64,000 nt of DNA from Mytilus galloprovincialis. Taxonomy: Eukaryota > Mollusca > Bivalvia > Mytilida > Mytilidae. Below are positions 24,250 through 37,000 of this stretch, piece after piece; within the stretch, counting starts at the first letter, position 1; the number at the start of each line of letters is the position of its first letter. The stretch is from assembly GCF_965363235.1 (NCBI RefSeq), contig NC_134843.1:63713865-63777864 (forward strand). The letters run 5' to 3'. The position numbers and the translations under genes were made by a program. The notes beneath the pieces are model-generated. The model made no database searches and was not told where the DNA came from. It saw only the letters and a list, made by a program, of their open reading frames with translations.

Positions 24250-25754
24250 TTACAAATCATTCTAAAGAAGTACATGGAAAGGAGCGAATGCTGCTACATA
24301 AGGTTATCTTAAGTTTTAACTCATTTCATTCCATTTCTAGTTCCTTTTTACATAAGTGCAGAGGAGAACTCCACATGTAAACTTCTAGCATTTGTCACCA
24401 ATATGAGTACATCGCAATCCGTTACTGTTTCAACACTCAGGGGTTTCATGTCTGTATTCTTAAAAAATATTATTTGTTCTCTCCTTTTTTAGCAATGCAT
24501 CAGTCTCTACTGTTCTTATCTATTATTCTATATTCTACGTCTCCATCCAGATTCTCGTGTATACCATGAGGGTCCGGATCGGGGTGTTGTTTATTTCTGT
24601 GCTATTAAAATTGTTATGTAACTTTTTTTCAATTTTATTTATCTTACTCATTATTCTTTCTCCATTCTTTATATTTTAGCATCCCAATATATTTTACTTA
24701 GTGATGTTGAGTTACATTACGACGTTTATCTCTGATTTATATACTGGTTACAAATGTAGATGACAAATTGGTGGCATTCATGACAATTAAACAGAATCCA
24801 CATGATATATGGGACCATTCTTGGATGAAATTAATATTACTACAATATTACACTTTTTGAAACCATTTTTATCAATTTTCATTTTCCATTGTCTAAATTG
24901 TTCATTGTTCATGTGTTGTTTCCGTATATTTTATGTTTCACTGCCCATGTGCTGTTTCCGTTTATTTTAGCCGCTCGTCTTGAGGCTACCCATTTGATTC
25001 GATCACAGCCAATATAGCAATAAAATTATACTTTATTGCCATTCATTACTCTTAACAGACCAATTAACAGACCGGGTTTTATACATCCAACCCATTAACA
25101 GACCAGGTTTTAAATAAAAATTGATTTATGTTACGAAAACACAGATTTTCGTGTAGATTTTTCACACAATGATATCAATATGGTTAACAAACATAATGCC
25201 TGTCTTTTTTCAATGTTCAAAATATTGCATGCAAGTAAATTCAACCAACGTGTCATTTTGTGTACTTTATGTGTGTGTAAAATGTGTATAAATTTATTGA
25301 TGAGTAACCCGCCTTTCCATTTTATAGATCGTACATTGAAGCTAGAAAAATAATAATTACACCACTGCATTCAGTACATTAAATTGTTTTGTTAGACATG
25401 AATAATTCTTATGATAACAATATATTTAAAAAGTTATACAATGAAACATGCTGATCTTTCAATGATTTTCTCGATAACACCTGATTAACAGACTTTAGCC
25501 AACCCGATTAACAGACCAACCGCCGATATAGCCGAATACTCAATATAGATTAACCGACCAATCTCTCGGTTAGCAGAGTGTCGGCCGTGGTCTTACGTAT
25601 CAAATTATAAACCTGGTGCCTTTGATAACTAACTACATAAATATATATTGAAATATATAAGTATGAACATTACACCCAACATTTTTAGAATTAGATTATT
25701 AAGTCACCAAAACGGAGTTTTTGGCGACTTATTGTTTTTGTATCGTTTCTTATT

Positions 25755-26850
25755 ATGTCACCCTGACGGAGGTCGGGTGACATATTGTTATTGTACGATT
25801 CTTTTTTTCTTATTCTTATTCCGCACTTTTTGTCCAGCTTATTTCTCGGAACTGAATGGACCAATGTTGATGGAACTATAAGATAATGTTAATCACCATG
25901 TGTAGTTTTGCACCTGACTTTGGAATTAAAGACATGGCTGCCATTGCCATGGAAACAGCAAAAATATGAAAAATTTCATGGAACATTCCAGAACATTAGG
26001 GTTAAATTAATTCTACAGCCCTTAAATGTTATATGATGGTATAATATTATGGGGAGCTAATATGAAGCAGCAGTATGACTTTGGAATTTTCAAATGTTGC
26101 CATGGAAACTGTTCAAAAATAGCAAAATTTTGAAAATTCTTCAAAAATGTATGAAACGTTACAGAAATGTTCACTTGTAAATCTAGATGCGGCATTCAAC
26201 TTTGAAATTTCCAAAATGGCTGCCGTTATCATGGCTGCTGTTTAGTGGCAATTGGTGGACCAGGGTGACATCCGCTATTGCTTGCAATGGCAATTCTAGT
26301 TATTATGTCACCCTGACTGAGGTCGGGTGACATATTGTTATTGTACGATTCTTTTTTTTATTATTATTATTCCACACTTTTTTGTCCAGACTATTTCTGA
26401 CAATAGGATGGACCAATTGTTATGGAACTATACCAAAATGTTAATGGCCATATGCAGAAGTGCAGTCGAGGGTTGGCATATCCAACATGGCTGCCGTTGT
26501 CATGGTAACAGAAAGAATGTAAAAATGTAATTGAACATTCTAGAACATTAGTGTTACAGTAAATCTACGGCCATTAAATGTTATATAATGGTATAATATT
26601 ATGAGGAACACAATATGAAGCAGCAGTATGACTTTGGAATTTCAAATGTTGCCATGGAAACTGTTCAAAAAAAGTTAAATTTTGAAAATTCTTCAAAAAT
26701 GTATAAAACGTTACAGCATATTAATCTAGATGCGGCTTTCAACTTTGGAATTTCCAAAATGGCTGCCGTTACCATGGCTACTGTTTAGTGGCAATTGGTG
26801 GACCAGGGTGACATCCGCTATTGCTTGCAATGGCAATTCTAGTTATTATT
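25755..26850 (+). repeat. Tandem pair of ~550-bp repeat units
   Basis: TTATGTCACCCTGAC and GAGGTCGGGTGACATATTGT occur at about 25754 and 26305, and each unit ends in CATCCGCTATTGCTTGCAAT and GGCAATTCTAGTTATTAT. The two units are direct neighbours and share their whole length. Noncoding; the small open frames in it are repeat-derived. Confidence 0.85.
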
Positions 26851-27290
26851 CTTATTCTTCTCTTTCTGACCCCTTAAACTGTCCTACCATTTTTTGGGAA
26901 GCAGTAGAGGATGGAAACTTTATATTTTTTCTGGGTATGGGTCTGCATCATGGGGGTTGCAGAACCCAATGTCCGTGATACCAGGGTGTCATCTTGGCAT
27001 AATTAGGGGGGCTCAAAGATGGGTGGGGTCAATTTTTTTTTACATTTCTTAAATTTCCTACTGTATGTAGAGTAGATGGAATAATGATTACTTCTATGAA
27101 TATTAAGAGACACATGTCTGCTTCAACATGGAACTTTTTTTATTTCAGTAGGGGGTCTCCTGGCATAATTTTAGGGGGGTGAATTTTCATGGAACATTCC
27201 AGAACATCAAAGTTAAATTTATTCTAGACACATTTAATGGTATATGATGGTATATAATTATGGAGAGAACAATTTGCAGCAGCACTTTGT
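26851..27290 (+). repeat. Diverged continuation of the same repeat region
   Basis: Contains pieces such as GGAACATTCCAGAACAT that recur in the flanking units, plus GGGGGTCTCCTGGCATAATT and similar. No gene seen. Confidence 0.4.
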
Positions 27291-27745
27291 CTGTGGAATA
27301 TTCAAAATGGCCGCCGTTACCATGGAAACAGCAAAAATATGAAAAACTTCAAAATGCTTCAAATTTAATGAAACTTATAACTAATGTTGACTAACTTGTG
27401 TAGAATTGACTTTTGAGTTTGGAATTTTCAAAATGGCCGCCGTTACCATGGAAACAGCAAAAATATGAAAAACTTCAAAATGCTTCAAATTTAATGAAAC
27501 TTATAACTAATGTTGACTAACTTGTGTAGAATTGACTTTTGAGTTTGGAATTTTCAAAATGGCCGCCGTTACCATGGAAACAGCAAAAATATTAAAAAAA
27601 TCAAAATGCTTCAAATTTAATGAAACTTATAACAAATGTTGCCTAACTTGTGTAGACTTTAATTTTGAGTTTGAAATTTTCAAAATGGCCGCCGTTGCCA
27701 TGGAAACAGCAAAAATGTCCCAAAAAAAATGTAATTCTTCATATT
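27290..27745 (+). repeat. ~127-bp tandem repeat (AAAATGGCCGCCGTTACCAT)
   Basis: Four copies of a unit starting TTTGGAATTTTCAAAATGGC and GCCGTTACCATGGAAACAGC, with the GGCCGCCGTT landmark near 27308, 27434, 27560 and 27686. The repeat fills the stretch between the ~550-bp units and 27.75 kb. Confidence 0.85.
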
Positions 27746-27845
27746 GAATTAAACTTTACACACACATTATTTGGCATCAATGATACCGCAGAACAATGAT
27801 GTGGGGTCCGTTTTGGTGACTTTTGTGTTAGCATCCTAACACAGG

Positions 27846-28991
27846 ATTACTAGTTATTTTTGTCACTCAACGGTATTCGAACTCTCACCCCATATGGAAT
27901 TTACTGACTCCATCTATATCGTATTAGGTCAATAACACACCATATAGCTAATAATATGAACGCATAAAAGAGTACAAAACAACACTGATAACAAAAAAAG
28001 GAAAAATTAATTGTAATTGTCTATAAATATTTCAGATAAAAGATATCCTTCATTAGTATGATTACGATGTAAAAAGGACTAACACTCAACTCTGAATAAA
28101 TAATAACAATCTTCAAATTTATACAATAAAACAGTCAAAACCCGTCACAAAACTTTTGTACAATTCTCAAATTTCCAAAATGACGTAGGTTATATAGTTT
28201 GTTTACACCAGAGGACCTAAAGATATGCTTCAAATAAAAAATAGTTTTTTTATGAATGTATATATATATATTTATCATATACTTAGCATTAATATGATAG
28301 CTTTTACATATGTGTAATGAGTGGAAGTACACAAGCCATAATTTCACACCGGGCTGACAACCCATATCAGGGGCATCTCGTGCACATAACCCATAATAGT
28401 GCTTCTCGTGCAAGTTACTTCCAGTATTTCTGGTGTCGGGTGTTTACTTTTTCATTGTGACGTCAGATATTTTTTTATGACGACGTCAAAATTTACCGGA
28501 ACTTTTGTGGGAATAGTTTAGTACTTGCTAACAAATGCCATTGACAATTATGAATATAACAAACATAGAGTAGCAATGATCGTAAAACTCTTTCAAATTG
28601 TCAATGTTTCAAAATGCCTTTATTGGAAATAGTAACATGAATAAATATGGAGGTAGTGATGTTATTGTTGGGCAATAAACGTATTTTTACTTTTGGTATT
28701 TAGCTGAATTTTGTCTCCAAATGACCTTAGATCGCCTCCGAATAACTTTCTGACGTCAAGCAATAATCACTTTTTTATTGTGAAGTCAATTTTTTGAATT
28801 GTTATGTCAAAGTTTACGGGAACCTGTGTGATTTTACGTAATGGCCGACAAATTTGCATACAAGTGTTTATACGTCTATTATAGTGTTTTTGTTGGAATC
28901 AAAATTTAACTTTTTTTATAAAGTTTTTGACTGTTTTCTTAAAGTTAATTATTTGTTAATTTGTCATACATGTCGGAAGTATATGATAAAG
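27846..28991. other. No recognised feature
   Basis: AT-rich. The open frame 28135-28413 (minus) has no coding character and no family match I know. Confidence 0.4.
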
Positions 28992-29124
28992 TGATTAATA
29001 CATGGCCTTTTCCATATCAGCCCGGGTATCATACCTTGAGCCATATCCCTCGACTACGTCTCGGCCTGATATTGGGATCTCGGGATGATACCCGGGCCGA
29101 TATGGAAATGGCCATGTATTAATC
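28992..29124. repeat. Foldback repeat, ~40-bp arms
   Basis: The left arm from GATTAATACATGGCC (28992) to CCCGGGTATCAT (~29032) is the reverse complement of the right arm ATGATACCCGGG (~29085) to GGCCATGTATTAATC (29124). The loop is about 55 bp. It would form a strong hairpin; probably a miniature inverted-repeat element. Confidence 0.8.
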
Positions 29125-29936
29125 GTTCTATATATATAGCTTAATAAACGGTATGGAATGTTCTTTCAATAAAAGAACAAGAATTTGATAAGGTCAGCGA
29201 TATGTTAATAATGAACAAATTTATATCTCATTTAAGGTCAAATTCGTTTCTTTTTCGTATTATGTTTCGTTCAGTATGTAATAGGTGAAATAATTTTTGA
29301 AATGATATAGAAAAGTGAATATCATTACAACTTAAAATAACACATTCCAATTCATAAGCCCGCATTACGTAAAAACGACGAATCAAAGACTGCAATTTTG
29401 TATAACTTATATACAAGTATTGGTGTTGTTTGAAAATAAAAAAAAATGTTTTCCATATGATTAATATTACCATTATGTTCCTGGTCGAATTGAATACCAA
29501 TTTTAATAGTATAGGTCACGATTGGTGTACAGTGGATACCTGATTCGTGTATTTCGCGTATTTCCACTTCAAATGAGTTTTTAGAGAAACGCACGACTGC
29601 AGGTATCTATTTGTTTCTTCTAATCTGAATTTAATTTTTTTTTTTGCATTAGTCATGTTTGTCAAGATTTAAAATCCCTCTTTATATCAACCCCTAACAG
29701 GGATCTTTGCTTTAAGGGGTTACTAGAAAATATTGCATTATCAAGATGTATTGCTGACTAATTGTTTTTTTTTTTAACATATGAGTTTCTTTTAAGGTAA
29801 TTTATAATTCCATTTAAATATTCTGTCTTTATCTAACTTTTTCTTATGAATTGCTAATACTTTTGATTCAACTGCTGTTCTACAAAACGTTTTCTAAAAG
29901 TATTTTTTAAAGACAAACATAATTAGTTAATAATAT
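29125..29936. other. Left flank of the 20-kb element
   Basis: No exon was recognised here. The two overlapping minus-strand frames at 29228-29594 lack coding character. Confidence 0.35.
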
Positions 29937-29980
29937 AACTGATTCCATTTCTAAAAGGGAAAATCCATTGTTTTCCTTTT
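29937..29980 (+). repeat. Left terminal inverted repeat of the 20-kb element
   Basis: Begins AACTGATTCCATTTCTAAAA and continues GGGAAAATCC. It is the inverted counterpart of 49927-49970, with four mismatches in 44. Sequence similarity stops outside both copies, which sets the boundary. Confidence 0.85.
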
Positions 29981-30139
29981 TTATCTTTGTAAACCATTTT
30001 AAGATTAATTTAATACATTAAATGCTTTTTTAATACTTTATTACTAACTTAAGTATTAGATTTTTCATATTGGCTATAGAATTTTTACAAATTTTACAAT
30101 ATCTTGTAAATTTATTATGAAATGTTTCCTTCAATATAC

Positions 30140-30459
30140 TAGTCCAAAGACCATTTTTAACATGTACACATAGCATAAAATTTGCTATCTGGTCGTTAGA
30201 CCAAAACTGAAGAAGTGACTTTTTATTGTTGTAAAAAAAAACATCAATACAAACTTAATAAATACCAAATGTTTAATCAACAAATGTTTTGAATAAATAT
30301 TGTGGTCTTTCAACCAAAACGAATGTTGTCAAACGATATTGTATTATTCTGGTCTAAAGACCAAATATTCATGTATTTTCTTATTCATATAGAAAAAACA
30401 ACCAAACAATTAAACCAATCTATAGGTTGTTTGATACTCATAAACTGGTCTTTAAACCA
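30140..30459. promoter_or_regulatory. Left cluster of TGGTC-N4-GACCA palindromes
   Basis: Five 14-bp sites: 30140-30153 (TAGTCCAAAGACCA), 30190-30203 (TGGTCGTTAGACCA), 30303-30316 (TGGTCTTTCAACCA), 30350-30363 (TGGTCTAAAGACCA) and 30446-30459 (TGGTCTTTAAACCA). Two are perfect in the arms and three have one mismatch. The central four bases vary while the arms hold, as expected for binding sites of a dimeric protein. They lie 160-520 bp inside the left end. Confidence 0.8.
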
Positions 30460-30970
30460 AAAAAAAAAGAAAAGAAGAAGAAAATGATTCGGTAGAATTT
30501 TTAGTATTTACTATTAAAAACAAAAGATCAATATCAACGAATAAAAGCCAGATAATAAAAAACACAAAACACATCTAGGATTCACTGTCAATGTCATTCT
30601 AAGCGCTTTGGGTCTCTCACATGTTATCAATAAGTTACTACTAAGATATTTTGGAGAATAAAACAATTTTTATTAATGAAATATTTAAAATGTGTTCGAA
30701 ACTTGTAATTACAACTGACAACTGTCTGAATAATATATAAGTTGGTTTGAAATAGGAGGATAGATATGTGATGTAACAATTCTTTCCCAAAGACTTAGGA
30801 ATATTTTGAGGTAAAATATCAACACTAAATGCAAATATTCGTCTATCAAAAAATACATGAACAATGATTCTAAAAGAAAATATATCGCTAAGTATAATCT
30901 ATGTTTTTGGTAATAACTTTTAATTTTAAAAAAATAAATATATGAAGAGTAAATTTTTCTGGAAATTTCT

Positions 30971-31010
30971 TTAACATTCTTCTTCCTTTTCTTTGCTTGG
31001 CATGTTTTCT
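30971..31010 (-). CDS. DUF7869-like gene probable last exon
   Basis: The acceptor region is TATTTCAG|AG or TATTTCAGAG|. The second choice reads ENMPSKEKEEEC and a stop at 30973-30971; the first stays open much further through AT-rich DNA. I prefer the short acidic ending, but the sequence alone does not settle it. Confidence 0.35.
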
Positions 31011-34000
31011 CTGAAATAGAAGAAACGATATATTTACATAAATTTGCTTAATGCATATTCATCTTTTTTTCTTCAGCTTTAAAGGAAGATATCAATATGA
31101 GGTTGAAAATGGCGATACCTTCGTGACTATTCACGGAAAAATTCTTGTCAATTGTCGCGATCGTAAACGATAATTTTTGGGCATACTTACCCTCCAATAT
31201 ACTTAAAATTTCTCAAATGATAGAACAAAATACAAATTACATTATACCTTCTGATTCTTTTCTATTTCCTTTTGATGTCTTTTTTTGTTGTTTTGACTGT
31301 ACTTGCACCTGAAATGTACGAGTTCATATACATTGTAGTTTGTTTGAACAAATCACGTTTCTACATTTTGAAAATAACATCGAATGCAGATTTTTAAATA
31401 ATTGATCTTTGACTTAACATATAACAGAAGACGATAGCGAAAAAAAAAGGTGACGTATAGTATTTTTGTGTCCTATATTGATAAACTATGTCTTATCTTT
31501 TAGTTAAATGAACTCTGGAAAGCATAATATACGGACAAACTTTTCACATCGACTTAAAGCATTATTTATATTGTGATGGTCTATTTTTTTTACTTTTTTA
31601 TTTCAATACAATGAAACTAGAGATTAAATTGATTAATATATAAAATGAGCAATGTGAAAACTTATATAGATAAGAACTAGACCGACTTACAAAACATTCC
31701 TCTCGCTCATTTTCCAATAATCTCCTTAGTTCTGCTGGAATGTCTTGATCAACGGATGGTCTTTGTCTTTTCAATTGCTGTTTGGGTAACAAAGGGAGAA
31801 TCCATTTTGCCTTTGATAGAACTTTTGTCCTTCTGTATGGCAGACTGTCTCTAATTTTTTCTAGATGTCCAAGAAATCCTCCCCACCACTTTTGCTCTGT
31901 ATGTTCTATTTGATCAGTGAATAGACATTGCCACTGTGGTATTCTAGATTTGATCTTATTTATATCTATCTTCTCGAACTGAGGATTGATAACTTTTGGT
32001 ATTCCCTTTGGTAAATTAGGTTTCCCGGAAATTAGTTGAATAATGCCATGTTCAGTTTTCCATTCGCTGTCTTGGAAAGCTTTGTACTGCATTTTCACAT
32101 TATGTGTTGCTAAATCCCGGATAAACTTATAATGCAAAGGTTTAGTATGCTTACGAATGTCGTTAAGGCTTGATGTTATCCATGAACGAATGTCATAAAT
32201 AGCCTCTATATCCTTAACGTTCGGAAGCATCTCCTTCAGACGAGGCATTGTTTCAGCATCATTCCTACGAAGAGTTTCAGCTATTCGGCTAAAAGCAGCA
32301 TCCACATCTTCGTGTGTATGTCCTACTGGTAAAAATGATAAATGCACCTGAAAAGAAAATTTGCTATTTGTAACAGTAAAATAATTGGTGATTTAAATAC
32401 GCTAACCTGTAATGCTAGAAAGAACTAACATTATAAGTGTGTAAAATGCCAAATTGCTTGTATTTTAAGAGTTTACAATACCCATCGTATTGAAAGTCAA
32501 AATGTATATGAATAAAGAGCACGTGATACGCCCGTAGTATTTTCAAAGAATTAAGTTCCAGTACTCCTAAATGTCATGTTATAAATTTATATAAAAAAAA
32601 AATTCAAGGGATGTTATATTGATAGATATAAACCAGCCTTCAAAAGTTTCATGAAATCTTTTTGAGTTGTTGTCCGAAAACTGACTAATCCCCATCCCTT
32701 TATGACTATAACCTCACAACTAGGAACGGTAATTGCCATAATATATAACATCGATAGCATACTTCAATAAACACTTCACCAAAGTATCATGAAAAATGTT
32801 CAAAGCATTTGACAGTTATTATCCGAAAACACTGGAAAATACCCCTTTTAAATGGATAAAATTCCTATAACTTAATTGAACACGTAAAATCTAAAATTCA
32901 TAAAAAAAGAAAGAGACTCACGTAGACAGATCTATATAAATAATGTTTGATGCAGATTGTTATTATCCGACATGTTGACAACGGACGGACGGACTAACGT
33001 TCAGCGGTATACCATAATACATTTTGTAAACAGATGTACATGTACTTATACAAACTGTGAGTCAACTAGCCTATTTTTAAGATGTGTGTGTTAGCTCTCT
33101 GGTTAGAAAAAAGTTCCACCTAATTCATTAAGATATTAATAACTTCTATTCAATATAAGTTTCACTGGGAAAAACATTTCTAACTAAAATCGTAGAAGTA
33201 TTTTACTTCCATGCTAAAACCTTATATTACAGGCATCATAACTTACATGATCAACCAAAAGTCACACAAAAAATCCCCAAAAGGGGGTCTTGTAAATGAG
33301 TGTTTTACAGACAGACGTACCATTAGCATGTATAAACTATAATCAATGATACATACATGTGTGCAATTTCAGAGGTAATTATATGGATAGGCAATAATTA
33401 ATGTGTCAATTGATCATATATTTTCATAGTCTGGTAAGATACAATGTATATGTATATACTGTGCACTGTTCTTTTTATCTACTTGATGTGAATGACCCCA
33501 TGTGGTTAGCATCTTTATCTGTGGAATTATTGTTGACACAAGATAATTAATCCTTATTAAGATGTCACTGATTATAATATGTTAGAGAGGAAATATATAC
33601 AAACCATTAATATAGTATAACAAGAGGCTACGTTTTTCAAGTCCAGTCCTACATTTATAGTCCCTCCTCGTGAAAAAGAAGGGGGAAGACGGTTCTGATC
33701 CCAAAATCCCGGGCTTAAAAACATGAAATCCCGAGGTCCCGAATTTAAAAAAAAAAATCCCGACATCCCGAACTTCGGAAAGAGAATTCCCGGGTCCCCA
33801 AAGCGTAAATCCCGAAATCCCGAGCTTATAAACACCCCGAAAAATGTCCTGCCGCCCCTCAAGACCATACAATTTCGAATAAAGCAAATCATTGTATTTA
33901 TTTCTCGAGTAATAATAACACATAAGAATTCAGTGCTGATGAGTTTTAATGTACTATATTTTCAAGGATTTGAGGGATCACAGGACCTTATAATTATCCA

Positions 34001-37000
34001 ATACCCACCCCTCCCCCGGTTGGATCTGCCTATACATTATGTTTAACACTTCCCACAGTTTTAACCCTTAAACCAAACCGTTTTAAATCTTGAAATAACC
34101 ACACCGTTTAAATCTAGCAATAGCTAATACTTATTTCTTGAAGTGAAGAGGAAGTCCTCAACAAATTTGCCGAGCGGAGGTAAGAGGAATATATATATTT
34201 TTTTTGCGTAAAACTATTTTCACCTTTAAGGCTCATGTATATACCCACACAACCACCGGGTAACTGTTCCTTTCAATAAAGTAACAAGAATCGCAATGAT
34301 TTGTAAATTGCAACTTACCTCATTGAAAATGCGTTGGTGAACAAGGAGTTCACAAAAACCCAATACATATCGATTTTTATTTTCCCGCCAACAATTATCT
34401 GCTTGCAAGTACAAAATAGGCGGTAACTTGTTACCCTACAAGAACAATAATCATAAAATTACTTCAGTATAGTATCTTACCACAGTTTTACCTTATAGAC
34501 ACATCGTTTTATAATAAACTTCTTATAATCACTCGTAATAATCCGTAAATGGCTCCCGAACAATTCATTAAAACTGTCAAAACTGTCGCAAAATGACCAA
34601 ATCGTAAGGGTTTGTGAATGTGTGTGATCCTTAAGGGCTCGTTAGATAAGTTCGTGGATGTGAAACGGTGCATGATAACTTGGATTGTCCATAGATCAAC
34701 TCAAACCATCTACAAAGTCAACTCGGATCAGCCTATTCAGACAAAGAGATGTTCTACTTTTTAAATGATTAAACGAGTGTCTACGAAGAAGACAATTCAG
34801 ACTGTCAATGAAAATGCAGCGAGATTATTAATGATAATCATCTATATATAATAAAAAAGAATTCAATTTATGGAAAAATTACGGATTTACATAAAACTTT
34901 TTGGGGGCACATTAACTCGATTTCAAAGGCAACAAGTTAAAATGGCAATTGTTATGCCCCACCTACAATAGTAGAGGGGCATAGTGTTTTCTGGTCTGTG
35001 CATCCGTAAGCCCGTCCGTCCGTCCGTTCGTTCGTTCGTGTACTTTGGACACATTCTTGTTATGTTAAATATAACAACTAACCATTCAAAAAGCACAAAA
35101 CTCTGTCAAATTATATGGCTAATCAGACGAACTTATTTGTTTTGGGTGTATAGATTAATTATTTTTAACAAATTAAAAAGATATGTAGAAATGTGGATAA
35201 CAGTAAAACTCGAAACCAATTCAATACTTAATTGATATGGTGTGCCGCTTGGATTCTGTTATCTCATCCTTTACATAATACTTTCGATTCAAAAAATGTA
35301 TTACTTTTCATATAATGCCTAGGATAAATGCAACTTTTTATTGGTATGATTTTGTGTGATGTGTTCATAGGAGTTCAAATCTGAGAATCAGCTATTCCTT
35401 ATGTCATGTTTACCTACGGCGAGACTTTTTGATGTGAAAAAAATACAGGGCGTGTCATACAACAAGTAATTGGAACTCTTTTGACCTTATTTCCGATTGT
35501 TTTCAAATATATTCATATATTTTCAAGCTGGAAATGTGACCAATTCAAGCGGCACGCGCTATCACTTTGTATATAGTATAGGGAGTGTTCATCACCACCC
35601 TCACCCCACCCGAGGTCACACATGTATTGCCTGATTATACGTTTAAATTGTGAAGTGTTTTACTTACCATAAGTTTTGAAATCTGGTGAAGAATTAGCAT
35701 AAGGATATTCATGGTCAGGTTAGAGTCGTGCACATATTGGTTCCAGTCGAGAAAGGTGAAAAATTTATTTTGTCCATGAGCTAAAACTCCGGTGACATGT
35801 GTCGTTAGTTGATCAACTTTATTCACAGCCTGCAATAAAACGTGTCAATAAGACAACTACATATATATGTAAGGACCAAAGTAAAAGATATATACAGATA
35901 TAGATTCGTTTTAAATTTTTTTTTTACTATACTAAAGAAATATAATAAAAAATAATTTACAAGACATACTAAAAAGAGGAAGTCTGTAAAAAACTGACAA
36001 AATCAAACGCTGTGTACGGAACAAGTTAATTCAAAACACAATTGCCATATTCCTACATTTTTGTAGCTTGGTACATAAATTTTAATTTAAAAAAATGGAG
36101 GTACAATGTCGCGTATGACTGTATGGATCTGTCATTTAATTTACAGTTGTGGCGTGGTCGTAAATTCGCGAATAATTCCTCTCAAACTGCCGTCTAAAAA
36201 CTTGCAATGAGATAAAAGCTTAGTATGATAAATTAATTGTACATAAAAAAATCGCTCTAAATGGATAGATTGATTTATTGTTGGTTGCTTAACCTCTAGT
36301 GTTCTTTAAAAGAAAACGTTTGCATGGTAAAAGATACAAAATAATGTCTGCATAATTCAAAAACAAATCATAATCCCCTCCCCTTTGAAGTTTAATGGTC
36401 GTTCTCTAATTTTGGTGCTATTTTCACATTTCCTGACCGGTGTGAGAAAAATAAAATTCTCCTCACTATTGAAAAATCTGTTCTCGGAAAATGATTGGTT
36501 GAAAAGTTAATTGTGACGTTTTCTTCTTAATTCAATTGAATGTCTTATTTAAGTCTCACCCCTCAACAAGTACATGTAAATAAATACATTGTAACTTGAA
36601 CTAACACTAAATAAATTGAGAGCCATTATCAGAGACTATAACATGCTTAGATATAATACACTAAACAATATGAAATAAAATACTATTTACACATGTACAT
36701 ACGGAGAGTGAAATCACTTTATATAACAATATCCATTATTCAGATGACGATAGGTCATAAGTTGGAAATAAGTACCGACTGTATACCATAGCAAAAAAGA
36801 AATTAAAAAACAAACAACGGAAAAAACAAACAACTACCAAATAATTTAAAACACTACATGAAAAATACGGAAATGGGGGTTAGCAATACGAGCGCATTAA
36901 ACAAAATCTTATCGCATGTGCTGGAATATAGAAAAAAAAAGTAACTGTAGGTCTGAATAAATTACCCATTTTTTTTTTTATTATTTAGAGTTGTCGTCTT

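Larger units (their letters stand above)
18839..25589. mobile_element. 6.75-kb element with terminal inverted repeats and 5-bp target duplication
   Basis: The left end (18839-18930) and right end (25500-25589) are inverted copies over about 90 bp, starting CACGGCCGACACTCGGCTAA on the left. The flanks show the same five bases, GTCTT, at 18834-18838 and 25590-25594. Removing the element restores a continuous family B repeat, so the boundaries are firm. Just inside both ends, and near 23797 and 25055, the motif TTAACAGACC recurs as subterminal repeats. No transposase was identified. CAC ends with a 5-bp duplication are also seen in Transib/RAG-like transposons, but the rest of the end does not match what I remember, so the superfamily stays open. 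A Ty3-type element lies inside. Confidence 0.85.

Noticed and set aside
23982-24380. Plus-strand 132-aa open frame with a hydrophobic start
   Set aside because: Composition is irregular and no family is recognised; the antisense frame at 24055-24249 looks slightly more protein-like, though still weak.
33572-34046. Three overlapping open frames on both strands
   Set aside because: They arise from the AATCCCG repeat in an intron.
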